Source of the DNA: a candidate division CSSED10-310 bacterium
Lineage (GTDB): Bacteria; CSSED10-310; JAFGDC01
Reading direction: 5' to 3'
Assembly: GCA_016932295.1 (NCBI GenBank)
Contig: JAFGDC010000006.1
Location: 1 to 7,719 of the forward strand
DNA length: 7,719 nucleotides
Shown here: piece by piece, positions 1-6,935 of the stretch
Layout of the letters: each line of letters begins with the position of its first letter
How positions within the stretch are numbered: position 1 is the stretch's first letter
Position numbers and translations under genes: made by a program
The notes under the pieces: generated by a model
The model's database searches: none
Told to the model about the DNA's origin: nothing
The model's input: only the letters and a program-made list of their open reading frames with translations

Positions 1-16
1 GGAACAGCAGTTTCAC
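1..16 (-). CDS. Probable start of next operon gene (5 codons visible, truncated by window edge)
   Basis: A GTG at 16-14 overlaps the TGA stop of the upstream glycosyltransferase gene in a GTGA arrangement, the same 4-base geometry used at 5487-5490. It opens a frame reading M-K-L-L-F before the window ends. That N-terminus (a short basic start followed by hydrophobic residues) is typical of the first beta strand of a GT-B glycosyltransferase or another Rossmann-like enzyme, but five residues cannot identify a family. No strong Shine-Dalgarno sequence lies upstream, so initiation would depend on translational coupling. The call rests on junction geometry and operon logic, and the true start could lie beyond the left edge. 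Confidence 0.4.
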
Positions 17-1020
17 ATCGATTCGCGCCGCCCGTGCATGGCTTCTTCATAGACGCCCAGGATTCGATGAGCCATCGCATCCAGCGTGAAGCGTGTGCGC
101 AGAAGATAACGGCCGCCGCGCGCCAGGTGATCGTGGAAAGAGCGATCAGTGAGCACTCGAATGATTTCACCCGCCAATCTCCCGGCATCGCCGGCAGGCA
201 CCAGCAAGCCATTGACGCCATGCAGGAGCATCTCCGGGATACCTCCCACCGACGTGGCCACCGATGGAACTCCAGCCGCCATCGCTTCCATGAGGGTAAA
301 CGGAAACGCCTCTATCTTGGATGGCAGCACGAAGACTGCGGCGTTGACCAGCAACGCTTTCACCTCCTCCCGCGGGATCCGCTGGCGGAATTCGACCGGC
401 GTGCCGAGAGCGGCCAGTTTCACCGTCCACCAGGACAATGGCCGTTCGTTCCCGACCAGTACGCAGCGCGCTCCGGGAACCACCCGCCGCACCGCAGGCA
501 TGGCCCGAATCAGGGTCAATGCGCCCTTGCGAAGGAAATTGCCGCCGACGAACAGGATCACCGGTTGCGAGGGATCGCCGGTGACCGGAATCCCTTCGTA
601 CTCCGCGGGATCGATCCCTTGTGAAACGTTGACCACCCGGGGATGCCGAAAACTCCGCGTGGTAAAATCACAATGGGTCAACACCGTATCACATGCCGCC
701 AACGCCTCCTGGTAGCGCCGCTTGCGAAGGCGCTGCATGATCCAGCGCAAGGGCAGATCCGGACAGAAGAACGGATGGAACCGGGTCCAGTAATAATCAT
801 GCACGTCCACGATGGTCGCGCCCTTGAAGGAACGAAGCACCTCCGGCCGGGCCCACATGATGTCCGGAACATGGAGGATATCCCACTCATCCAGCCGCGT
901 GGAACCGGGGTCCATCAATCCTACCCGGCAATGCCTCGACATCCATTTCATCAATGCATCGAGATAGGTTCCCGGCCCGACGAAAGACGATTGTTCCGGT
1001 CCCGCGTACAGTACGCGCAT
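13..1020 (-). CDS. GT4-family glycosyltransferase (GT-B fold) with intact EX7E motif
   Basis: This is a complete 335-residue retaining glycosyltransferase. It would transfer a sugar from a nucleotide-sugar donor to a growing lipid-linked glycan on the cytoplasmic side of the inner membrane. The N-terminal acceptor domain starts with a beta strand and a glycine-rich loop (GPGTYL, 15-20), and VDVHDYYW follows at 71-78. The C-terminal donor domain starts with the linker strand VILFVGGNFLRKG (154-166). The donor-binding EX7E motif is E237-AFPFTLM-E245, followed by the usual AMAAGVPSVATSVGGIPE run (246-263). Length is slightly short for GT4 (often 350-420 residues), but both domains appear complete. 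The ATG at 1020 lies 3 bases after the stop of the upstream phosphodiesterase gene, with only a weak GGA at 1028-1030, which suggests coupled translation. Sugar specificity cannot be read from the sequence. Confidence 0.92.
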   Translation of the reverse strand: MRVLYAGPEQSSFVGPGTYLDALMKWMSRHCRVGLMDPGSTRLDEWDILHVPDIMWARPEVLRSFKGATIVDVHDYYWTRFHPFFCPDLPLRWIMQRLRKRRYQEALAACDTVLTHCDFTTRSFRHPRVVNVSQGIDPAEYEGIPVTGDPSQPVILFVGGNFLRKGALTLIRAMPAVRRVVPGARCVLVGNERPLSWWTVKLAALGTPVEFRQRIPREEVKALLVNAAVFVLPSKIEAFPFTLMEAMAAGVPSVATSVGGIPEMLLHGVNGLLVPAGDAGRLAGEIIRVLTDRSFHDHLARGGRYLLRTRFTLDAMAHRILGVYEEAMHGRRESM

Positions 1021-1023
1021 GAC

Positions 1024-2652
1024 TCAGTCCAGGTAGCCGAGCCCGCGCAGGCGATCATGGATCTCCCTGGCCTGCTCGGGGGTCATGGTTGCACCGTTAT
1101 CATACCCGGATGCGCTGATATCGGTATGATCATATCGAGCCGGATGGTTTGACAGCCAGCCGGCGTCCAGTACCGCTTCCGGCAGCGAGCCGTCCAGGCC
1201 GAAGGGGATTGGCACACCCAGCAGGTGCAGGATAAGCGGGCACATGTCGATGATGCGCAATCCCTGGACATCGCGCGCCGGGGCAAAGGCGGGACCGATG
1301 CCTATGAACACCCCCTGCTTGCGGTGGTACCCGATCGGCTCATGATTGTCGCGAACATGGTGACCACGCTCTCTGAAAAGATACGTCGGGGAAATAATGG
1401 TGGCATACTCGTCGATCTCAACAAAGAGATCGGGGGCATCCCGCAGATCCGCCCGCGGGTACAGTTCAGAGGTGCGATGCACGGTATTCACGAAGGGGCG
1501 TCCCGTGATTCCGTCCCTGATATCAAGGAGCCTGCTCCGCAGCTCCTCGCATACCCTGTCGTAATCGGCGCCGGGCGCCACGATCCCGGACGATTCACGA
1601 CCTTTCAGGTTGACGAATACTCCCTGAGTGAACACATCGCCGCAATAGGCCCTTGTCGTGGACCAATCGATGAGGTCGCCGAGATCCTCCCGGAAGATCC
1701 TGCCATGCAGCACTGGATGATTCCTGTCGTCACCGCGGGTATGCAGTCGTTGTATCAGGCGGCGCATGACACGACCCGATTTCAACCGGAGAAACCCCTG
1801 TTCCTCCAGCCAGTTATTGAGAAAGAACGTGCGCTTGAGTCCGCCGAAACCATGATCGGAAACGATGAGCAGGTGACTATCATCTCCCAACCGCTCGGTC
1901 ACGGCGGTGATAAAGTCGTCTATCTGCCGATACGGAGCGATCAGCTCTTCCCTGGTCAAGCGCGCTCCCCGGACGGCATGAGCGCATTCGGGATCCAGCA
2001 GCGCACCGAAGAGATGCTGCCACTTGTCGAGAAGCATGTACACACAGATCAATGCATCCACCGGCCGGTGCGCCATGAGGAATTCCATGGCCCGGAACCT
2101 GGTTTCAGCGGCGGCCATCAACCGCTTCATCAGGTCTCTGCCGTGTTGCGGATTGGACGGCTTCTCGTCCATCACCGGCACATTGATGATATACTCCCCC
2201 ACACTAGCGGTCACCTCATCCAGGATCTCCGGCGGGAAACATGGCGTCGCGGCGTTCAATGGAGTGAGAAACCCGCTGATCAGGTAGCCGTTCAGGGATT
2301 CGGCCGGGTAGGTGATCGGCATGTTTATCACACCTGTCGTCAAATCACCCCGATTGATCCAGTGCCAGAGCTTCTTGATCTTGATGACCCGGCTGTCCAC
2401 CCACTGCTTGGTCGAGGTGCCTGGAATGTAGCACTCGAACCCATGCACGCCGTGCCTGCCGGGCAGGCAGCCGGTCATGAACGAAGCCCAGGCCGGCGCC
2501 GTGACCGGTGGGATCACCGATGCCAGGTTTCCCCACACGCCCCGTTCCAGCACCTTCCCCAGGCCGGGCATGTGGCCGGCTTCAACCAGAGGAAGCAGGA
2601 TATTGAAGCTGGCTCCGTCCAGACCCAGCACTATCAGTTTCGGTTGTTTCAT
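1024..2652 (-). CDS. Alkaline phosphatase superfamily phosphodiesterase/nucleotide pyrophosphatase-like protein, cytoplasmic
   Basis: This 542-residue protein belongs to the type I phosphodiesterase/nucleotide pyrophosphatase branch of the alkaline phosphatase superfamily. Seven residues match the two-metal site: D12 (VLGLDGASF), the likely nucleophile T51 (PPVTAPAW), D209 and H213 (DKWQH), D266 and H267 (SDHGFG), and H443 (GYHRKQG). The large insert between T51 and D209 and the segment at about 290-430 would form the cap that sets substrate choice. The N-terminus goes straight into the first core strand (KLIVLGLDG) with no signal peptide or membrane helix, so the enzyme should be cytoplasmic, unlike periplasmic phosphatases. 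The ATG at 2652 overlaps the upstream glycosyltransferase stop (ATGA) and has GAGGT at 2660-2664, so the start is firm. The gene sits between two glycosyltransferase genes. Possible substrates are nucleotide sugars, a phosphodiester-modified precursor or a phosphonate; none can be chosen from sequence. Superfamily membership is near certain, the substrate is unknown. Confidence 0.93.
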   Translation of the reverse strand: MKQPKLIVLGLDGASFNILLPLVEAGHMPGLGKVLERGVWGNLASVIPPVTAPAWASFMTGCLPGRHGVHGFECYIPGTSTKQWVDSRVIKIKKLWHWINRGDLTTGVINMPITYPAESLNGYLISGFLTPLNAATPCFPPEILDEVTASVGEYIINVPVMDEKPSNPQHGRDLMKRLMAAAETRFRAMEFLMAHRPVDALICVYMLLDKWQHLFGALLDPECAHAVRGARLTREELIAPYRQIDDFITAVTERLGDDSHLLIVSDHGFGGLKRTFFLNNWLEEQGFLRLKSGRVMRRLIQRLHTRGDDRNHPVLHGRIFREDLGDLIDWSTTRAYCGDVFTQGVFVNLKGRESSGIVAPGADYDRVCEELRSRLLDIRDGITGRPFVNTVHRTSELYPRADLRDAPDLFVEIDEYATIISPTYLFRERGHHVRDNHEPIGYHRKQGVFIGIGPAFAPARDVQGLRIIDMCPLILHLLGVPIPFGLDGSLPEAVLDAGWLSNHPARYDHTDISASGYDNGATMTPEQAREIHDRLRGLGYLD

Positions 2653-3968
2653 GACACCGACCTCTTGTCCCGGATTGACTGCCGGGATGTAAGTTCCAGT
2701 AGACGACGTTCCAGACCACCCGCCACCAATGCTTTCGAGAAGCGCCGGCGGACCGCCCGTACACCGGCGGCGCCCAGGCGCAGGCGAAGCTGTGGATCGG
2801 ACAGAAGCCGGATCGCCTCATCCGCCATCTCACGGGGTTCACGCGCCACCACCATGCCACACCCGGCCGGCGCGGCGAATCCTTCAGCTCCGATGGGCGT
2901 GGTCACCACCGGACAACCATGCCGCAGCGCGCTGACGATCTTTCCCCGCAATCCACCGCCCAGACGGAGCGGCGCAACCAGTACGGAGCGATCGTGAAAA
3001 ATGCCCTGTAGATTCTCCACCCGGCCGGCCCATTCGATGCCCTTGCCGGAAGTAGTCCTTAAACCGACCGGATAACCGGGACCGACGATCACACACCCAC
3101 ATTCAGGAACCCGCTGCTGAATGAGAGGAAAAATCCTTGAAACCAGCAGCTTCACCGCATCCCGATTGGGCGCGTGACCGCCGGAACCGAGAAACACAAC
3201 GCGGGGCGCATCGCTCCGAGGCGGTGGTTCAAATGCCGCTGAATCGTGTTCCATGATATGATCGCTGACGCTCACCCGGAGCCCCGGCTGAAGTTCGAGC
3301 AATGCAGCTTTCTGCTCCCCGGTGATGACGAAGACATGATCGAAAGAACTCACTATCCGACGTTCAAAGCGACCGGCGCGACGCAACTGGACCGCGGCTC
3401 CCCAACTCAAAGGCGGACCGCACATGGCGGCACGGCGACGCCACTGAACCGTCAACACATCATCATCGAACAGCGCGAATACCGCTCGCGGCGCGGCTTT
3501 CCGCCATCGATCTACATGCAGCGCGAGATGCAAACCCTCGACGAACACCACATCGTACCCATGACTGTGTAGGAATTCCTCCACCACCTTCCCCACATGC
3601 TCGCGGGCCAGGGTGGCGATCGGCATGGGAAGGCTCGAAAAGAGTGCGTTCGTTACCCGTGCCACGGCCGATGTCATGCCAAGAGTGACAACCAGGTAGT
3701 TCTCCACCACACCATCCGTGACCAGGCCGGCCGCCGCCGGCCACCAATCACTCAGATACGGATCGCCGGGAGAAACACCTTCACGAATCCTGAACACCCC
3801 GGCTTGGGTACCCCGAGCCAGGGCAATACAGTCTATCCGGTGCCGGCGGCCGAAATGCTCAAGATATGCGAGTTTCCGCAGCGATCCGGCATCACTGACG
3901 CCGGGATACACAGGCACCGGTGACACAAACAATATCCGCAGTGAACCGGCCGGCCCGTTATCCGCCAT
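2649..3968 (-). CDS. GT4-like glycosyltransferase with Ser in place of the second EX7E Glu
   Basis: This 439-residue GT-B glycosyltransferase resembles the subgroup whose C-terminal half reads GGG-x-RxKI..A followed by PVVTTPIGAEG. The N-terminal strand is RILFVSPVPVYPG (11-23), with the acceptor-domain segment VVFVEGLHLALHV at 140-152. The donor domain opens with VVFLGSGGHAPNRDAV (257-272), then GCVIVGPGYPVGL (291-303), and the donor-site region APLRLGGGLRGKIVSALRHG (332-351). Relatives normally have Glu (KILEA); here the codon is AGC, giving S346, and the first motif position is G338. Donor binding may therefore differ or be lost. An in-frame TTG six bases further upstream (3974) is possible, but the ATG at 3968 is preferred because GGAGG at 3976-3980 is 7 bases from it and only 1 base from the TTG. 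It overlaps the flippase gene by 11 bases and the phosphodiesterase gene by 4. Family call is strong; activity is less certain. Confidence 0.88.
   Translation of the reverse strand: MADNGPAGSLRILFVSPVPVYPGVSDAGSLRKLAYLEHFGRRHRIDCIALARGTQAGVFRIREGVSPGDPYLSDWWPAAAGLVTDGVVENYLVVTLGMTSAVARVTNALFSSLPMPIATLAREHVGKVVEEFLHSHGYDVVFVEGLHLALHVDRWRKAAPRAVFALFDDDVLTVQWRRRAAMCGPPLSWGAAVQLRRAGRFERRIVSSFDHVFVITGEQKAALLELQPGLRVSVSDHIMEHDSAAFEPPPRSDAPRVVFLGSGGHAPNRDAVKLLVSRIFPLIQQRVPECGCVIVGPGYPVGLRTTSGKGIEWAGRVENLQGIFHDRSVLVAPLRLGGGLRGKIVSALRHGCPVVTTPIGAEGFAAPAGCGMVVAREPREMADEAIRLLSDPQLRLRLGAAGVRAVRRRFSKALVAGGLERRLLELTSRQSIRDKRSVS
2660..2664 (-). promoter_or_regulatory. Ribosome binding site of the phosphodiesterase gene
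   Basis: On the minus strand GAGGT lies 7 bases before the ATG at 2652, inside the last codons of the upstream glycosyltransferase gene. Together with the ATGA overlap it fixes the start of the phosphodiesterase. Confidence 0.7.
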
Positions 3969-5490
3969 TGCCAATCCTCCGTGCCGGAATACCCAGGATA
4001 TCCTTCAGGCCCTGCCATTCGCGCCGGCCGACTCCGCTGGTGACGAGGATCGTCGCATACACGGCGAGATAAAACATGATCTGAATCAGGAGACGCGGAA
4101 CCGGGCCACCGGGCACTGTCGATCTGAGCAACGCCACGATCGCGGCTCCCGCCAGGCCCGCACCCATCGCCTTGACATACCTTGAGCTGAACGGATGCAC
4201 CGAATAGAGCCGCCACACTTCCAGGCCCCGCATGATGTTGACCAGGATCACCGCGCCCGACATGGCCACCGCCGCTCCCACGGCCCCGTATCCCGGGATC
4301 AACAGGAAGTTCAACCCGATGTTTATCACGAAGGCCGTCAAGGTGTTGAAAAACGCCAGTCGCACGTGACCGCGCATGGTCAACATATATCCCGCCGGTC
4401 CCACCGCACAGTTCACCAATTGCCCCGCGGCGAGAATCAGCAGGCAAAGCCATCCTCCGCTGAATTCCCGCCCGAACAAGGCCATGAATTGTTCCGGCAG
4501 TAACCCGAGCAGCATGTAGAAAGGCATGCTGAGCAGCAGGATCCACGAGGTGACCGTTCTGAACATGCCATGCAATTCCTCCCAGCGGCCGGCGTGGTGG
4601 AATTCCGCGATAACCGGCGCGAAGATGCCGCTGAAGGAGTTGAGCACCAATATGCCGAGCATTGACCACCGTTGCGCCGCACCGAACAAGCCGACCTCCT
4701 CGGCGGGCTGGAAAAAACCCACGATGAGCGGGTTCACCCATTGAAGGATTACCATCAGCACAGTCCCTGCGAACAGCGGCAACGAAAACAGAAGCAACTG
4801 GCGGCTGAGCCGCCTGTCCAGCACCACGACGGCATCACAAGCCAGGCGGCTCCGCACCACCCACAGGGCGTACACCAACGCCACTCCCACCGCCACCACG
4901 TAGGCACAGACCACCACCATCATGCGATCGCGCACCAGCAGGCAGGCACCCAGGCCGGCCAATCGTATCGACGGGATGAGTATGTTGTACGTCATTACCT
5001 TGTGCCGCATCTTCTTGAAGGCCTGCGCATAATGAAGACAAATGTCGGTGACCGCGCCCAGCGGCAATGAAACCAGCAGAATCGGCACGATGCGCCGCAA
5101 TCCCGGCTCCTTCAGCCACCCCTCGTAGAGCACCGGACCCAGGCACATGAATACCGCCAGTACCGCTCCGGAAGCGCACAGGGAGACCATCACGGCGGTG
5201 ATGAGCATCCCCTTGGCGCGGCCCGGTTGACCGCATGTCAGGAAACGCGGGACAAAATGCAGCAACCCGTTGGGCAACCCAAGAAGCACGATGACCTCGG
5301 CCAGCTTCACCACTGACAGACCCATGATGAAGATCCCGAAACCACTCGGCGTCAGGAGACGGGCGGCGATGATGCTGAACAGGAATTGGAGGCCGCTGCC
5401 CGCGAAGCCGCCGGCCATCGATAAACCGCCCTCGCGCACCATTACTCCGCGCACATCTCCGCAGTCTGTCGAATCAACCGTACCATTCAC
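3958..5490 (-). CDS. Polysaccharide flippase, Wzx/MurJ-like (MOP superfamily)
   Basis: This 510-residue polytopic membrane protein would flip undecaprenyl-linked oligosaccharide from the cytoplasmic to the periplasmic face of the inner membrane. It has about 12-14 hydrophobic helices along its length. Family-type features include the first helix followed by RLLTPSGFGIF (44-54), EVGLFGAAQRW (265-275), the mid-protein loop LPEQFMALFGREFSGGW (331-347), and IPGYGAVGAAVA (398-409). I chose the GTG at 5490 because it overlaps the ligase stop codon (GTGA) and has GGGAGA at 5498-5503, 7 bases upstream. An ATG at 5442 (16 codons in) is an alternative that keeps the whole membrane core. The frame is open back to 5694, but those extra residues are arginine- and glycine-rich read-through of the ligase gene and are unlike a flippase N-terminus. 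Substrate specificity cannot be inferred. A two-gene symbol such as wzx would be reasonable in function, but I leave it unnamed because orthology is not shown. Confidence 0.92.
   Translation of the reverse strand: MNGTVDSTDCGDVRGVMVREGGLSMAGGFAGSGLQFLFSIIAARLLTPSGFGIFIMGLSVVKLAEVIVLLGLPNGLLHFVPRFLTCGQPGRAKGMLITAVMVSLCASGAVLAVFMCLGPVLYEGWLKEPGLRRIVPILLVSLPLGAVTDICLHYAQAFKKMRHKVMTYNILIPSIRLAGLGACLLVRDRMMVVVCAYVVAVGVALVYALWVVRSRLACDAVVVLDRRLSRQLLLFSLPLFAGTVLMVILQWVNPLIVGFFQPAEEVGLFGAAQRWSMLGILVLNSFSGIFAPVIAEFHHAGRWEELHGMFRTVTSWILLLSMPFYMLLGLLPEQFMALFGREFSGGWLCLLILAAGQLVNCAVGPAGYMLTMRGHVRLAFFNTLTAFVINIGLNFLLIPGYGAVGAAVAMSGAVILVNIMRGLEVWRLYSVHPFSSRYVKAMGAGLAGAAIVALLRSTVPGGPVPRLLIQIMFYLAVYATILVTSGVGRREWQGLKDILGIPARRIGNGG
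3976..3980 (-). promoter_or_regulatory. Ribosome binding site that decides the start of the Ser-variant glycosyltransferase
   Basis: On the minus strand GGAGG lies 7 bases before the ATG at 3968 and only 1 base before the alternative TTG at 3974. The spacing selects the ATG. The site lies within the last codons of the flippase gene. Confidence 0.75.
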
Positions 5491-6935
5491 TGGGCATTCT
5501 CCCGTCGCCCGTTTCTTTTGTCCCGCCAGGCGGCCAGGGCGGGCAGCATGCCGGCCATGAAATAAAAACAGGATGCCACCACGACATCCTCGAGGGACAT
5601 GGCCACGAGCATCCTCACATACAATCCCAGCATGGCGCCGGTCAAGCCGAAGGCGATGGTCCTGGCGAACGGAGGGGCGTAGCGGCAGCGCCACCCATCC
5701 CGGATAAGCAGGGCAAGAAACACAAGGAACACGAAGAGGCGGGGCAGGCCGGTCTCAGCGCCATACAAGAGGTAGATGTTGTGAACCGGAATCCGGTAAT
5801 ACCCAGCGAATGCATCATAGGGCAGGGCGTTCGCCACATAGTTGTTCAATCCCACACCCAGCAGGGGATGAGCCGCAATCATCGCCATCGCTCCGCGATA
5901 CATCTGCATACGCCCCCAACCACTTACGCTCTCCCGGTGCGCCAGTCGATTCGCCAAGGGCTCCCGCAGCATGGCCACCAACCCGGCCAAGAGCACCGCT
6001 CCCGCCATGACGGCCAACAGCATTTGCAACCTGCGGCGACCCCGTGCCGCTTGTAGATGTAATAATAAAATCACCGGTATGGAAAACAGGAACCCGAACC
6101 ATCCCCCGCGCGACAGCGTGAACACCATGGCGGCCATGTTCAGACAGAACAGGGCGGCCACGATCCAGCGCCTGGCGCCGGCGCCGGTCGTGATCAACAT
6201 GCTGAACAACAAACCGAGACTGATCTGGTAAATCTGGGAGGCGGAATTCGGCTTCCAGTTCCCACCGACGCGGCGCAGGATCTCGCCCTTGGGCAGATGC
6301 TCATACCGAATCACATCACCGGGAATCCACAACGCGACATCCGATCCCGTCGCATGTTGAAAGATACCCAGACCAGACTGCAACGAGACAGCAACCAGGA
6401 AAGCGCCCACGATCAACGGCAGCCGGGAGCGCACTCCGAGCAGATGGGCGCTCCACCGGAAGATGAGATAGTACTTGAGTTGATAGATCCATTTGTACAT
6501 CGCGATATCGAGGCTGGCCGCGTTGGCGAAGGAAAGGGCGCAGAATACCAGACCGGCGATGAACACCTCGTCGTACGGCGATCGCCGGCGGGGTGCGCCC
6601 TTGCCGCTGAACAGCCGGATCAGTCCCAGCAACAGCGCCGCCGCCAATGGCACATCGAAGCTCCACACTCCGAGAAACGGCGGATTCCCCAGCGGTATGC
6701 CGTGGATCGGCGTCAACCGCTTGGCCGCCGGCAGAAACAGACCCAGCATGAAGATGACCGCCAGCAGGAGATCGGTGTCCTTGCACACCAGCAGCAGGAC
6801 CAGCAAGATGAAACCCGCACCGGCGGCCAGCAGCCATTTCGAATCCAGGTGTGGCACCACGAACACAAGCACCGCGGCGGTACTCACGGCGGCGACCGCG
6901 AGACCGATGAGCATCAATCCGGTACCGCGCTTCAT
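5487..6935 (-). CDS. O-antigen ligase/polymerase-like membrane protein (Wzy_C/WaaL type)
   Basis: This 482-residue integral membrane protein has about 10-12 hydrophobic helices. It would polymerise lipid-linked repeat units or transfer the finished glycan to an acceptor in the periplasm. The hallmarks are in order: RVGGNWKPNSASQIYQI (222-238), matching the R..G..pN..a segment of the family; FTLSRGGWFGF (272-282); HPLLGVGLNNY (356-366); and HNIYLLYGAETG (385-396), which fits the ligase H[NSQ]x9G signature with H385 as the candidate catalytic histidine. The large periplasmic loop would lie around 330-390. The ATG at 6935 overlaps the TPR stop codon (ATGA) and has GGGAGAG at 6942-6948. An upstream in-frame extension to 7097 is shadow sequence over the TPR gene. 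Family assignment is secure, but ligase and polymerase activities are not separable by sequence. Residues 290-295 carry an unusual cluster of TTA/CTA/CAA codons. Confidence 0.92.
   Translation of the reverse strand: MKRGTGLMLIGLAVAAVSTAAVLVFVVPHLDSKWLLAAGAGFILLVLLLVCKDTDLLLAVIFMLGLFLPAAKRLTPIHGIPLGNPPFLGVWSFDVPLAAALLLGLIRLFSGKGAPRRRSPYDEVFIAGLVFCALSFANAASLDIAMYKWIYQLKYYLIFRWSAHLLGVRSRLPLIVGAFLVAVSLQSGLGIFQHATGSDVALWIPGDVIRYEHLPKGEILRRVGGNWKPNSASQIYQISLGLLFSMLITTGAGARRWIVAALFCLNMAAMVFTLSRGGWFGFLFSIPVILLLHLQAARGRRRLQMLLAVMAGAVLLAGLVAMLREPLANRLAHRESVSGWGRMQMYRGAMAMIAAHPLLGVGLNNYVANALPYDAFAGYYRIPVHNIYLLYGAETGLPRLFVFLVFLALLIRDGWRCRYAPPFARTIAFGLTGAMLGLYVRMLVAMSLEDVVVASCFYFMAGMLPALAAWRDKRNGRRENAQ
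5498..5503 (-). promoter_or_regulatory. Ribosome binding site of the flippase gene
   Basis: On the minus strand GGGAGA lies 7 bases before the GTG at 5490, which overlaps the ligase stop codon. It supports the GTG over the downstream ATG at 5442, although the latter also has a GGAG close by (2 bases away, poor spacing). Confidence 0.6.

Noticed and set aside
34..624. 196-codon plus-strand frame opposite the first glycosyltransferase gene
   Set aside because: It is also in the mirrored register of a high-GC gene, has no family features and is rich in His/Arg/Gln; the minus-strand GT4 is clear.
1225..2997. Very long (590-codon) open frame on the plus strand opposite the phosphodiesterase gene
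   Set aside because: Its codon boundaries mirror those of the phosphodiesterase gene, so antisense stops would need sense TTA, CTA or TCA codons, which are rare here. The translation is rich in His, Arg and Pro with no recognisable domain, and the minus-strand protein has a full catalytic site.
3724..3742. GC-rich near-palindrome GGCCGGCCGCCGCCGGCC, considered as a protein-binding site
   Set aside because: It lies in glycosyltransferase coding sequence (Ala-rich stretch) with no operon boundary nearby; base composition explains it.
13..3968. The two glycosyltransferase genes considered as a tandem duplication
   Set aside because: They differ in length, N-terminal sequence and donor-site motif, and share only general GT-B features, so recent duplication is not supported.
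3969..3974. TTG start two codons upstream for the Ser-variant glycosyltransferase
   Set aside because: The Shine-Dalgarno sequence GGAGG is only 1 base from this TTG but 7 bases from the ATG at 3968.
5491..5694. Upstream extension of the flippase frame (68 extra residues)
   Set aside because: The extra part overlaps the C-terminal coding region of the ligase-like gene, is Arg/Gly-rich and lacks any membrane character; the GTG at 5490 has coupling geometry and a ribosome binding site.
6174..6185. Perfect 12-base palindrome GGCGCCGGCGCC, considered as a hairpin or terminator
   Set aside because: It has no following T-run, lies in the middle of the ligase-like gene and encodes a Gly-Ala repeat; it is explained by GC-rich codons.
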